NCBI RefSeq assembly: GCF_012489685.1
Contig: NC_080046.1
Span: 38,961,176-39,025,175, forward strand
Source: Lotus japonicus
Lineage: Eukaryota; Streptophyta; Magnoliopsida; Fabales; Fabaceae
Direction of reading: 5' to 3'
DNA length: 64,000 nucleotides
Below are positions 22,558-36,815 of this stretch, in pieces. The first letter of the stretch is position 1; every line of letters begins with the position of its first letter. A model generated the notes under the pieces. That model was given only the letters and a program-made list of their open reading frames with translations, was not told the DNA's origin and did not search any database. The translations under genes and the position numbers were made by a program.

Positions 22558-25053
22558 GGGCCCGTTTGGTAGTTAGGATAGGATATGATATGTGAACATG
22601 ATAGCAACAGGATAAGATAAGAGCAGGATAGACTTTTATCATATCCTGTGTTTGAGGTGCACATTATAAGGACATAATATGATAAGGAAAAATGTATCAG
22701 ATTTATATTTGAATAAAAAATACATTTAAAAATGATCATTGTAATATATATATCTTTTTGTGATATTAATATATATATCTTTTATCTTTCAAAAAAAATG
22801 ATCATTGTACTAAATTTAATTTCTTTACACTTTCATGAATGAGTTTATATTTTAAAATAACTAAAATTAATTTAAATTTTATTAATTAGCCTATTTTATT
22901 GTTTTGAAGATATCTTATATTTTAAATAAAATTATGCAGTTAACAAATTGGTTTTCACTTAGTTGTGACACGTGATAATTAACAATAAAAGTTAACTAAA
23001 TTAAGAATATTATTATTTCAAAATTATTTTATATTTAAATTATAAATTATTATATAAGTAGATAAGTAGTTTTAAATAATAGTAGATGAAAATAGAAAAT
23101 TAGTCTATTACTATTAAAAAATAATATTTGTAATCAATGGTTTTCACTTAGTTGCGACACGTGATAAACAATAAAAATTAACTAAATTAAAAATATTATT
23201 ATTTAAAAAATACTTTATATTTAAATTATTATATAAGTAGATAAATAATTTTTAAATAATAGGAGATGAAAATATTAAATTAGTCTATTATTATTAATAA
23301 ATCAATATTAGTAAGTGAGTAGTATATTTTACTATTTATGAATAATAATTTTATTTATTTTTTATTTTAGTTAAATTAATATTATTATAAATTGTAAATT
23401 ATAAAATATTAAAATAAATTAATTTGAAGTTAGAATACTAAAGAAAATATATAACTGATATTCTATCATGTTCTATCCTAGCTCCCCCCTCAGGATAACT
23501 GATAACTCGGGAATATAAGGGTATTTTTGTGGGTCTTTTATTTTATTTTTAATTAATTTTCCGAGTTTTAATTAGTTTTTATGATATTTTTATATAATTT
23601 TCGGATTTTAAATTATTTTAGGATTTTATGAGTTTTTATTTTGATTTTCTAGATTTTGTTAGTTTTTATCTATCTTTAATTAGGACGTTTTGAATTATAG
23701 ATTTGATTAGAATTTAGTTGGTTTATTTTGATATTTTTATCTTATTTATCTGATTTTTATTTAATGTTAAAATCAGGAATAATAGAGCTGATCCGGCGCT
23801 GCTGTTCCATGGAATCTACCATGCACCTGTCCTGCGGAGATCCAGCGGTTGATATTTTCTTCTCTGCCACGTGCTACAATCGTGACGAAGGTCTACCATA
23901 AGGATGGTGGTGCGCGGAGCACTGGAATAGGTCTGCACCAATTCGAAGATGACACGTGGCAGAAGCAGGTTTTGGCTTATTTGAAAGGAATCACGTGATT
24001 GACTTTGAAAGCAAAAATTGGATTTGGAAATAAAACGGAAACAGATTGGAATAGAATATATATTTTGGGAAAAAACGTACATAGGGAACATAACGTAATT
24101 TGGAGATTGGAGAGCAGCTTTTAAGTTTTTTTCCCTGGAGTTAATCCTAGCAACACTTTGAGCTTTTTTAAGAACTATTTTTATTTTAATAATTTATCTG
24201 ATTATGAAAGTCATGTATGGCCAAACCTCCGTAGGTACTTTGAGTGTCTAATTTGATTCTTTTGATCTTATGTTTTGATATGCTTTTAGACTCATGAATC
24301 CTATTTTTATTTATGAATTTCTCATCTTTTATCTATGAATCTTTAATCTTTTATCTATGAATCTTTATGCATGAAGATTAACTTGGCTATTTTGTATGCG
24401 ATTGAGAAATCGGTAGAAAATAGGAATCCGGTGAGGAATTGATTGTGAACGCCTACACCTTAGAGATAAGGGTAACTCCTAATTGTGTTGGCTAGTAACT
24501 AAGTACATTAATTCTCCAATTAAATTCGTCTAGGAGCTAAGAGATTAGTGTTAGCAGTTTAATTGGAAGTTCTGCGTAGTTAAAAGATTATCACCTAGAA
24601 ACTTAGGCAAACACCATAAATAAGTTAGATAATTCATGAGTTAATTAGTCTATTAAGAATATAAGTGAAATTGATGAAATCTTACCCTAGGTACTTCCCC
24701 TTTTGATTGCTTTCAATACTACGTACTTGCCTTTCACTGAATTTTACAACTTTGAATTTAGTTATTTTTCAACAATTATTCACCCCAAACCTTTTTCTTT
24801 AGTCTTTTAGTTATTTAATAGTAGTTAAATTGATTTAGACAACCGCAATCCTTGAGTTCGATATTTTATTACTACTTAACGAATAGGTACACTTGCCTAG
24901 GAGTTATCAATAACTTTTACACATGATTGACATGATAGGATATGAGACAGGATAATGTTATCATATCCTGCTGGCGCAATAAACAACAGATAACAACATG
25001 ATATGATTATTATCCTGTCCTATCATATCCTGTCCTGGCCACCAAACGAACCC
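22558..25053. mobile_element. PIF/Harbinger (Tourist)-like element, split by a solo LTR
   Basis: Terminal inverted repeats of about 33 bp: left GGGCCCGTTTGGTAGTTAGG continuing ATAGGATATGATA, right (inverted) GGGTTCGTTTGGTGGCCAGG continuing ACAGGATATGATA. The 3-bp direct repeat TAA at 22555-22557 and 25054-25056 is the usual Harbinger target site. Without the inserted LTR the element is about 1.08 kb, with an extremely AT-rich interior that includes an internal duplication ('ggttttcacttagttgygac', about 22950 and 23140). No transposase is present. It begins 53 bp after the DnaJ pseudogene stop. Confidence 0.75.
23500..24909 (+). mobile_element. Solo LTR, 1.41 kb, probably Ty3/gypsy (Tat/Athila type)
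   Basis: Begins TGATAACTC and ends GAGTTATCA (TG...CA ends), with a perfect 5-bp target duplication ATAAC at 23495-23499 and 24910-24914. The 3' part carries 'gagttcgatattttattact', 'ggtacacttgcctaggagtt', typical of gypsy LTR ends next to 'TTATCA'. No internal region or second LTR is present, so it is the product of LTR-LTR recombination. Orientation is inferred from those end motifs. It is inserted in the Harbinger-like element. Confidence 0.8.
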
Positions 25054-25056
25054 TAA

Positions 25057-26480
25057 ATATCATTTACTTTCATTGAAAAAGTAACATCAATTTGAAATTA
25101 AGAGAAATTCAATATAGGAAATTACCATTTCCTTGATGGTAGCTTTTAATATGATTTATTGCCAATTATGGGAAATCAGTTGCTAATAATCTCTTAAGTT
25201 AATTTTCATCCCTCTTATAAATCAATGAGACTTGATTTGGTCAAGGACTTAATGGTGATGGTTTTAATTGATGATTTACCATTGTAGAGAAACTACACCT
25301 AACTATATTTATCCACTATGTTTGGCAAGCTGTAATTGATGTAGGTAACAACAGTGCCTATAATGGCAAGATAATACACACATGCATGAGATATGGTGGT
25401 GTAGATACTTGATAAAAAATGGTATAAGCTCACTTCACATAAGTGACAAGTGAGAGAAGAAAATTTTGTGAGTTCCTTTATAAAGGACTAGCTGGGAAAA
25501 TTGTCCTGGTCGCTCGAGGGGGTGAGTATAAAGCCTTGAGTAGAGGAATGTTTGGTGGATACTTATTTTACGGTCAAATGAAGTCATGCGAATACTGCTA
25601 TGCACTACACTTCTCATCCCTATGGCGTGTGGTACCGTGTGATGTGGGGTTGAGCTTAATTTTCATCTGATACATAGCTCAATATTTAGGGGGTGATATA
25701 AAGACACACTTGATGTATTTGCAGAGCTCATAAAGATACATAACCCAATATTTGGGTGGAGCTATAGAGATGCACTTGATGTATCTACACATCTCTTAAT
25801 GGGTGGTTCTATATACACACACTTGATGCATCTACCTATGTGAGTGTGAAGGTTTAGGCCACCTTCTATGAAAAACTTTGACAATCATTCTAGAACACTA
25901 GTGAGCAACCCAAGGTGAATGAAAAGCCTAACAATGTAAATGTAAAAATGTATTATCGCGGAGACTTTACGAATTTGAAGGTTAGAGGCGTGTTGTGGGG
26001 GGCTTTTCTCGAGTCCATTAAGTCAAGAGAAATTCACTTACTGGACTTGTGACGTTATCTCACTTTACTACGTGTTAATTTAATCATCTGAAGGGTTGAA
26101 ACATAGCAACAACAAATGGAGATCTAAAGAAAGGAGACAACTTTGGTTCTTGCAAATGGTAGATATTGGGTTTGATGTGGGGTTTTTCATTTGTTTTTAT
26201 ATTTTCCATGGTTCATGAGGTTCTTGGTATGAATCCATATAAGTAAGTATGTTATGAGTTCTATTGTTATATTTTAAGCATTGCAATATTGCTCATGTAT
26301 TAAGGATTGTCATTCTCTCTGATATAGGTGTCGTTTGGCTGTCTTATGGCTTCAATCTAATCTACTTTGACAAAAAAAAGACATACTTAAACCCTTTTAT
26401 TGCCGAGAAAATTCCTTCTTCCTTGCCCGAAAAATTCCACCTGCTCAGAAAAATTATTCTCTTACATCTCTCTTAATTTC
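25057..26480. other. Intergenic region with a degenerate 65-bp repeat, no gene seen
   Basis: At about 25670-25850 three degenerate copies of a 65-bp unit are visible, with the common phrase 'cacacttgatgyatctac' and 'acccaatatttgggtgg'. Remaining sequence has no supported gene. It may be a decayed LTR element, but I cannot name it. Confidence 0.4.
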
Positions 26481-26487
26481 TCTCTAG

Positions 26488-26740
26488 GTATCTTCCCAAA
26501 CCCGCACCTTCGAGCCGTCACCAATCCTCCAAGAGCATAATTTCTTAAACATCCAACCGATTTGAAATAACGCATCATTAAAAGCTTTGAATTCCTGAAA
26601 ACCAAGCTTACCATATCCTTTAGGCACACATAACTTAGACCAATTCAAACGATACAAACCACGCTTGTTAGCGTCTCCACTCTAGTAGAACTTGCTAATC
26701 ATACCCTTAATATGAGAGCAAAGACTACCTAGTAAAGAGA
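26488..26740 (-). pseudogene. LINE (L1-type) reverse-transcriptase C-terminal remnant
   Basis: Minus-strand translation gives KRGLYRLNWSKLCVPKGYGK, then LGFQEFKAFNDALF, then WRIGDGSKVRVWED. These are the standard linker between the reverse transcriptase and the zinc-binding/RNase H part of plant LINEs ('W..LC.PK..GGLGF.....FN.AL' and 'W.IGDG..V..W.D'). An in-frame stop precedes it and the downstream part is lost. Dead fragment. Confidence 0.7.
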
Positions 26741-26944
26741 AACATGACATAACATATGACAGAAGAGCACAACTCATTTATTGAATAATCAGAAAACATG
26801 TTAAAAAATTTAAATCAGATAAAATTGGCTTACCTGATATGTTGTATAATATAAAATCTGATAGTATTAGACCTAATAAGAATTTAATACTATGCAACTT
26901 TTGGTCATAGAATATATAACTTACCAAATTGTTTAAATTGATAC

Positions 26945-27400
26945 AATCATGTGCTTGGTGGAGGGTGGTGGTGGTAGATGACAACAGTGGTGACTCTGGT
27001 GGAGGGTTGTAGTTGTGGCAGCGATAGTAGTAGTGATGGGTCCTGGCAATAGAGTGGCGGTGGCAATAAAGAGATGGTGGTGATGGAGGGTGGTTGAGAC
27101 AATTGTGAGGGGGTAGTAGAGTTGGTTGTGGTGGTAGAGGTGATAGTGGCGATAATGATGGTGGTGGATTGTGGAGGCAGTGGTGAGGATGGTGGTGGAG
27201 TTGGTTGTGGTAGTGGTGGTGGCTGCAATGTTGTAGGACAGTGGTTGCGGTGGTGAAGGGTGACGGTGGCGGTGGTGATGGTGGTGGAGGTGGAGTTGGT
27301 GGTGGTGATGGCGATAAAGACATCAACGGGGTGTAGTGGTGGCAGTGAAGGTGGCAATGGCGGCTATGGTGGAGGTGGTCATGGTGAAGGGTGTGGGTAA
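26945..27400. repeat. GGT/GGTGGTAGT-rich degenerate microsatellite
   Basis: About 450 bp of imperfect GGT, GGC and GAT triplets. It creates long Pro/Thr/Ser/His-rich open frames on the minus strand with no domain and shifting triplet phase. Treated as non-coding low-complexity DNA. Confidence 0.75.
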
Positions 27401-27611
27401 ACTTAAAACAATGGATTAAATAATTTCAAGTAACTTATACGCTACAATCACTTTATTCATAACCTATATGCTACATTAAATAATCCATCATTTTAATGTA
27501 TATGAGTGAACTGATTGATGAAATTATTCTATGCAATGTTAACACCAAACAATAATAGACAATGTATTGTATAAACTTACGGTGTAACAAACCAACCGAG
27601 GGAAAAATTTA

Positions 27612-27828
27612 GGGTTAATCCTCTAATTGGTCCCTGTGGTTGTGTGGCCGTCTGAAATTAGTCCCTCCCGTAAAATCTAAGTCCTCGTGTTTGGAAAGTG
27701 TGTGGAAATTAGTCCCTCCGGCGAGGACCTGCTACACACACTTTTTCAAACACGAGGACTTAGATTTTACGGGAGGGACTAATTTCAGACGGCCACACAA
27801 CCACAGGGACCAATTAGAGGATTAACCC
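27612..27828. mobile_element. Mutator-like MITE, 217 bp, near-perfect palindrome
   Basis: A perfect 9-bp target duplication AAAAATTTA lies at 27603-27611 and 27829-27837. The terminal inverted repeat runs about 90 bp, beginning GGGTTAATCCTCTAATTGGT and inverted at the other end, with only a short loop (about 27700-27740). The near-identity of the arms indicates a recent insertion or folding-based conversion. Open frames inside it are a by-product of the palindrome. Confidence 0.85.
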
Positions 27829-27849
27829 AAAAATTTATTATGGACCACT

Positions 27850-29112
27850 TTTTTGTGGGGCAAAGTTGCACCACCTCCTTTTGAGACCCACAATAACAGG
27901 TTTTTTTATTTAAAAAAATCAAAAAAACATATTTCTTAATCTTTAATTAATTATTAGGTTAATTGAATTAGGTCAAATTAAATGGTCATTAATTAGTTCA
28001 TCTTCTTCTTTTCTTCCTCCCACCCAACAACCACTGCCACCCACAACCCTAAACCCGACCACCCCCACCCAATCTCGCCGCCACCACAACTTTAAACCCC
28101 ACCACCACCACAAAATCGAAAGAGTAAAGCTTTGGGTCGTGGATCTTCTCTAAGGTGGTTGGGTGAAGTTGAAATCAGAAAATTTCAAAAAAGGTTGAGA
28201 CAAGTATAGGGAAACCACAAGATCTTATTCTTCTTAGCGATGAACGTCGACGGGGAAGAAGAGGATCTGGGAAATGGGTCCCCACCGATGCCATCTGTTG
28301 GTCTGTGGTGCCTCCGAAATTTTTTCTAGATCCGATTGCATCTACGACGGTGGAATCTCCTCGGCCAGCGCCAACCACCTCCGCTTCTCACGACGTCTGA
28401 TTTCTGGGTTGAGACTTCAATCACGACCCAACTTCTTCTTCCCTTCTTTTCCTTCGATTTTGTATGAGTTATGGATTTTGGGTTTGGGGTTTGGATATGG
28501 GTTTGTGGGGGGTTTTGGGTTGGTGGTGGCGTGGATTGGGAGTGGGTTCTGGGTGGTGGTGGGTTGGGTGTGGGTTCTGGGTGGTGGTGGTAGGGGTTCT
28601 GGGTTGATGGTGAACAAGTCGGTGATGGTGGTGGGAGTGGGTTCTGGGTGGTGGTTTGGATCTGGGGTTTGTGACGAGTTATGGGTTGGTGGTGGTGGGG
28701 GTTTTGGGTTGGGAGTGGAATTTGGGTGGTGGTGGGGGTTCTGCGTTGGGAGTGAGTTTGTTATTCTTATTTTCATTTTGGTGTTCTTGTTATTGTTCAT
28801 GCTTCTGATTCTTTGGTTATGTCATGTTCTTCTTTGCAATTGCATCACAATGTAATTAGGTGGGTGCAGAACGTACATGGTGGTGGGTATGTGAGAGCGA
28901 AGGAGAAAGAGAATTCATGGAAGAATGAACAGAGTTGGTGCAGTGAGGGGAAGAGATGAAAGAAGAAGAATTTTAGGTTTATTTTTCTAATTTGATATTT
29001 TATCATTTTTAATTTTTGTTATTAATAAATATGCATTTTTATTTTTTTTAAAAACCGGGAAAACCCGCAATAGCAGGTCAAAAATGGGTGGGTGTAGTAA
29101 ACGTGCCCCAAA
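27850..29112. mobile_element. Possible MULE-like element with GGGTTTGGT-rich interior
   Basis: The left end 'gtggggcaaagttgcaccac' and the inverted right end 'ttggggcacgtttactacac' are loosely similar over about 50 bp, both leading into '..acaggtttt' / '..gcgggtttt'. The interior (28100-28800) looks like captured genic sequence followed by GGGTTTGGGT/GGTGGT low complexity. The 193-codon frame at 28274-28855 lies here and is not supported as a gene. No clear target duplication found. Confidence 0.3.
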
Positions 29113-29225
29113 ATGAGCCATTAACTTAAAGTCATACCAAACTTAGATTTTTCTAAATTACTTTGTATTTAAATTCAAGCTCAGCACATAATTATTTTTT
29201 GAACTCAACAACCAATAATATTAAA

Positions 29226-30000
29226 TCAAATAGAATCTGACATAGAAGCCAACACATCAGCCCTCAAATAAGTAGACAACCTGGGAGGCCCCTCCTCTAT
29301 CCAGACAGCATCCGGAAAAGAAGAGGCACTCCTAGCCAGGTAATCTGCACAAGAATTGCCTTCCCTACGCCCAAATGAAAGATCAACATGATCAAAAAAC
29401 ATAACTAAACTATGACAATCCTGAATAATGGAAAACAAATGTGAAGTTCCAAAAGCCTTCTTCCAAGCCTGATGAAGAAGCAAACAATCAGTCTCAAACT
29501 GCACTCATTTGAAGCCAAGCTGAATAGCCAAATCCATAGCCCACCTTAAGCTAAGAGCCTCTGCCACCGTTGGGGAAAGCACAACTGTTGGGTATTTGGC
29601 TGCAGCCGCAAGGACTTCACCAACGTTGTCCCTCGCCACAAAACCAAAACCCGCCAATCGCTCCTTCCCCACCGATGCATCGACATTCACCTTCAATGTA
29701 TCCTCCGGGGGGTCTGCACCATTTCCTTAAGCCCGCTCTCTCTATTGCCGCTGCCATCGTGAAAGATGAAGAAGATGCGAGAACCAAGCAAGCGACGCAG
29801 TCCAACACTGCTGCTACACTCAGGGTCTGCTCCTCAAAAACAAGTTTATTTCTAGCCTCCCAAATGGCACATAGCACCCGCTGCACATAGGCCACCACGT
29901 CAAGGTCCTAGTCTATGGTCACCATAGTCATGAACTCCACCATCGTAAGACGCGGGTCCACACGAATCCCTGGGTTGCTAGCGAACCAGCACCCTCTCGT
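29226..30000 (-). pseudogene. LINE RNase H domain remnant
   Basis: Minus strand. VQRVLCAIWEARNKLVFEEQ is the usual segment between the zinc-binding and RNase H parts. RNase H blocks follow: VNVDASVGKERLAGFGFVAR, AEALSLRWAMDLA, FETDCLLLHQAW and RREGNSCADYLAR. A one-base change in a C-run near 29708 and an in-frame TGA near 29503 break it. The expected catalytic Asp/Glu/Asp residues can be seen, and the usual His near the end is Asp. It is a relatively young but dead L1-type fragment ending at the natural C-terminus. Confidence 0.75.
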
Positions 30001-30155
30001 GACATAATTTTATTCTCATGAAATAATGCTTTACTTTTCCTAAAATATCCTTTATTTTTTTTTTGTTTAAACTACTGTGAGGGACTCGAACCTAAGCTAA
30101 TGAGCTAAATAAGATTATTCAATTTCCCCATAATTTTTAACAATAACTACTTACT

Positions 30156-30163
30156 TATAAATA
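30156..30163 (+). promoter_or_regulatory. Candidate TATA box of the RuvB-like 2 gene
   Basis: TATAAATA, 110 bp before the ATG at 30274. A leader of roughly 80 bases would follow. Position and form fit a plant core promoter. Confidence 0.55.
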
Positions 30164-30228
30164 CTACTCTAAAGTCTAATAAAATCCAGCAGACACAGCA
30201 CACTCCACCCAAACTCTCAAAACCCTAA

Positions 30229-32514
<2,286 letters not shown>

Positions 32515-33830
32515 AATTAGCGAATTTCAGCTTGAGAGTTTGTAATTATCTGCTCAGTCGGCAATTTATTGCATGAGGCCTGTGCACTTGACTTGAGTTT
32601 GATATCAATCATCAGCTGTTTTCTGTGGTTTAACTGCAATATCTATTTTATGCATGTGAGAGGCTGTAATGTATTTGTGTTACTACTGAACTTTTCCCTG
32701 ACTCGGTTCTCTTTTGTTATTTTTTATTTTGCTGTGTCATGCGTGCTTATCAAGCCCAATTCATTGTAATTTTTAGGTACGCGCGGACTCTTCACTCCAT
32801 ATGCCCCATTATTTTTTACATGTTTTAGCACGTTTGAATCAACATCTGATTTCTTATAATCAATTATAAAATACAAAAGCTATTCACATGAGTTTCTCCT
32901 CAAAATTATATAAAGAATTTCCAAACATGCAGAGTTGGATGAACTACTTAAGGAATGTTCAAAGATTTTGAAAATGCCTTTGCCTATGTTGAATGATAAT
33001 TAAAATGTTTAGGATTAACCTTGCTTGCCTAATTGTTCCCCTCCGCGCCCTTCCTGGACGATTTTTTTGGGTAAGACACAGCGCATTGATCTCCTTTTAT
33101 GAGTTCATGAACATTGCAAGTATTTTTGAATATGGAGCAAGTGAAACGTAGTTCTGCTGAAATTATAGGGCCTCCTACAATTTATCAAACTACCTTTGGT
33201 AGGTTGTTCCGAGTTCTTATGTTTTGGCTACTTGTAGTACATTTTCACTATGAAGTTTGAAGATAAATCTAATGATACATTCTTTATTTGTCAAATATCA
33301 TCCACAAGGAAGTTACTTCAATGTTGTACTTTTTTTCTCTTCTTTGTAATACACTTAAAACTGATAGAAATAATTTACTACGGTGACTGGTGGATGCTTC
33401 TCTCCATTTATTTGTTTGTTGACACTTGTTACCGATTGTAATTGACACTTGACATACAGTGTATGGTCCCAACCCATTTGCATTTTTCACTTCCAAAGAA
33501 TTAGGAAGCTGACATAGTTTATGATCAAGACTTCGTTGTAAAGTGCAAACATTCACTTGGAGATGCCTATAGGTCTTTTAAACCCATAGTTAATCCTTCA
33601 CCTTAAACTATAAAAATAATGGATCAGGTATTTTCGAAGGTACTGATATTGATATATACTGTCATATACACAATTTACCTAATGTAAAACTGAGAATCCT
33701 ATTAATGGGAAAATGGCACAAATGACACATTTGGCAATAAAGAAGACTGTTATCGAAATAGAATTATATCTAAGACTAGAAAGAGGTTTTAGACAAAGGG
33801 AAAACATGGAAGATGAAAGGTCTTCAACAA
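32515..33830. other. Convergent intergenic region between RUVBL2 and RBCX2
   Basis: Contains the 3' UTRs of the two converging genes. No further gene or repeat is visible; open frames here are short and featureless. Confidence 0.5.
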
Positions 33831-36815
33831 TCAGCCAATCCTCTCTGTGTTGGAGTCATCTGAGGGCCATATTACTGTCTCCATTAGCCTTTCCCTCATT
33901 AACTCCAAGTTTTCATCTGAGATTTCTTTATATATCTGAGCATGATCACATTTCTGCATAAGAGGTGGAGAAAGGTTATAAGTTGAAGTACATCAAACCT
34001 TCCCAAAGGATTTTACATGCCTTGAATATCAGAGAGAAGCTTTGAATTCCATTACCTTGACCCATTTACTGTAAAGGTGAAGTCGGGTTACCATTACTCT
34101 TTCAGCAAGCTCTCGTTGCTCCTATCAATTCAGAGAAAAGATGGATTTGCATCATTTGCATTGTCATCAAGTAACTGAATGTGTAACAAACATATGACAT
34201 GCACCATGCAAATCATTTGTTTCTTTGAAAATTATATGAACAAAATCCAGTGTGCAGAGGCATGAGATTTAGACGAACAGAGAAAGATCGAGAGCATTGT
34301 ATCATGGCATACACAGTAATTTTTTTTACGGTAAATTCAATTCATTGAAAGGTAAATGACAAAATGTCGGTACGGATACAAGCATCAAAACAACTAGGAA
34401 TGTCATCAGACCAGAACTCATCAAGATGAGACACAGTACTTACTTAGCTCATGCATGAGCTACTTTATTAGCTTCTCTAAAAACATGAATTGGTAACAGG
34501 TTCTTCCTTGATTTTTCATAATTGAAGTGTTTTCAGCATTGAGAATAGGTATGAAAGAGTACCTTCCCGAGGGATCGGAGAAAACGTTTCCCATCTGTTG
34601 GTTTGTTTGATACAACAAAACTGTCAACATAAAAAACACAACTTACAATCATATAATAATTTCCTTTACCATGAAATTGTAAAACTCTGGGAAGACATAA
34701 ATGTGTTGTCTGAAATTGCAAAATGTATCTATGCATGTGTGCTTACCCATTGCTAGGGATACATTTAACATTTAAAGATTTTCCAGAGGTGTGTGACTAG
34801 ACTGATTTAAAGACAAATAGACTGAAATCTACCAGGATCAAGAATCTGATTATGAGATAGCTATTGAATCACCTAGATCAGGTTTAATAATTATACTCGA
34901 ACCGCTTAAGGACTTGTTTGATTATTGTTTTATGAACAGTTTTTAATTCTTAGAAACAGTTTTTAATTCCTAAATACAGAAAAAGAACCAAATATACCCT
35001 TATCTAAATAGAAAACATCATTTTAAGTACAAGGGTATAGAAGTTTTTGAAACATTCTTCCTACAATAAGGATTTAACTTACTTGTAGAACCATGTATAT
35101 TTAGGTGGGTTCATCTCATACAGCTGCTGAAGAACAGTCCTCACAGCTTTAACGGTGAAGTAGTTGAGCATTTGCTGTTTCCAAAGAAGAGGTCAGTCAG
35201 TCAGATTGCATACAACACTTGCTGTATTCATATCACAGCAGAAAGATTGGTGATGGTTAATTAGAAGAACCCATATTGTCAATTAACATAAAATACTCGC
35301 AAATGCCACCAAGACTGGGAAAAATCCACAACATAATTCTATTTCGATAACAATTAACAATTCGCAAATGCCACCAAGACTGGGAAAAATCCCTCATTCA
35401 AACATTGACACATGTTCCGTAAATCGTTAGTTTTTCCTTTTTTACAATATCATTTAAATTTAAAATAAAAGAAAATTGGATGTTTATGAGAGAAGGAGTA
35501 CTGAGTTTCTAGGTACTACGGGAGTACTGAAAATTTGCTCCCAATACTGGTTAATGGTGATGGATTTATGCGGTTTGTATGAGGTTATGGGTTCAATTGT
35601 CACTGAAAAGACTCATGACTCTTGAGAAATGCAAGCTTACTAATTCAAGATTGCAAGCTGGCTTTGTTGTGCAGCTTGAAGAGCTGCTAATTTGAGATTG
35701 CTATAACTTTTTGTACTATGAACTGCAGAAGGAATTGGTCATTTATTGACTAGCAGGCTCTGAGTAGTTCTAGTTCATGTTAGCATTACCAAAAATACTT
35801 AAGAGGAAACAGTCTAATGATGACAAATTGAAAGGAGCATTTGTAAGAATAACCACATCCAGGTGATGATCTAAGAAGATTAAAACTGAGTATACATCTA
35901 GTACTCTTTCAGACCCCTCTTTTTCCTTCTTAGCAAATTTCAGGTTAAGATTGATTTTGCATGTTTTCAATCTGATGTATACATTAAGAAAATGTACAAT
36001 TGTAATGTAGTGTTAATCTCTTCAAGGAAACAACATTCACTTTAAAGCTTCCACTGATTCCTAGAGCGATACAACTTAAACTATCTGATAAATTACTTTT
36101 CAATAATGATGCAATGCATCCCATCAAAAAGAAAAATTGATGCAATGTACAAAATCTCAGGGTACTGGCTAAAATCTCTTGAAAAACATGTTATAAGCCT
36201 CCATCAGGGACAAAAACAACTTTGAGCTAACAAATCATGTGTTTGTTTGGATACCTAATGAGTGCAATTTAAATGAACTTTCATATCTTCAAACTTTTAG
36301 TCTCGAAGTGAGTGCTATTGGTGTCAACATGTATCCAAACATAACCGCAATCATAAAGGAGAAAGAATGCAGGATGAAACAGAAACTCAATTAAAATGAC
36401 TTCTTTCAAACATTGGGACAGAGGGTGTTACTAAATTTTTTCTTTCAAAATCACAACTTTAAACACAAAACATTGATCATTTTACCGTTTTAACATCGTC
36501 AAAACCTTCCTCATACTGGCCACCGAGCTCGTTGACAATCCCCATCTTCCTGTCCCTGCGCTGCTTCTTGCAATTTCTGCTAACACTTAGCCTCCACTCC
36601 CATCCAGGACCAGTGAAGGAACTGCTCAACTCCATAGTTTTCCCATTTCCACCACTCCTCAAAAAATGCTTCTTCCCCATCAAACTCTTGCACAGAGCAA
36701 CATCCCCACCACTCTTGAGATTCACATTAGTCGTGGGAAGTGCATCCACACACAAACATGGTCCAGTGTGAGAGTCCATCACTGATGAACCCACAACAGA
36801 TAAAGCACCCACCAT
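33831..36815 (-). CDS. RBCX2: Chaperonin-like RbcX protein 2, chloroplastic, 5 exons
   Basis: Minus-strand exons 36486-36815, 35083-35174, 34563-34620, 34056-34121 and 33831-33953 (all GT-AG, in phase) give 669 nt and 222 aa. RbcX is a small dimeric clamp that binds the C-terminal tail of the Rubisco large subunit and helps its assembly in the stroma. The N-terminal about 85-100 residues (MVGALSVVGSSVMDS, basic, Ser-rich) act as transit peptide. Diagnostic blocks: LNYFTVKAVRTVLQQLYEMN, PPKYTWFY, NKPTDGKRFLRSLGKEQREL, AERVMVTRLHLYSKW and the C-terminal MRERLMETVIWPSDDSN ending in ERIG. This extended C-terminus marks the RbcX2 type. ATG 36815 is used because codons upstream in frame lack an ATG. 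Intron 3 (34122-34562) contains a LINE fragment. Confidence 0.95.
34325..34520 (-). pseudogene. LINE RNase H C-terminal fragment in RBCX2 intron 3
   Basis: The minus strand reads 'LPIHVFREANKVAHA', the closing motif of the LINE RNase H domain (R-E-A-N-x-V-A-H). A degraded tail follows, running to a T-rich stretch at 34320-34328, which would be upstream of the fragment's 3' end if it is a poly(A) tail. It lies in the same direction as the host gene. Confidence 0.55.
35280..35393. repeat. Short tandem duplication, unit about 68-71 bp
   Basis: 'caattaaca' followed by TCGCAAATGCCACCAAGACT and 'gggaaaaatcc' occurs twice (from 35280 and from 35351). It lies in the first RBCX2 intron. Confidence 0.7.

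Noticed and set aside
26778..27357. Proline/histidine-rich minus-strand frames of 136 and 182 codons
   Set aside because: They translate a GGT-type microsatellite in two frames at once; composition explains both.
28274..28855. 193-codon Gly/Val/Trp-rich frame
   Set aside because: The interior is GGGTTTGGT low-complexity DNA with an open frame on the other strand too; no domain or splice structure.
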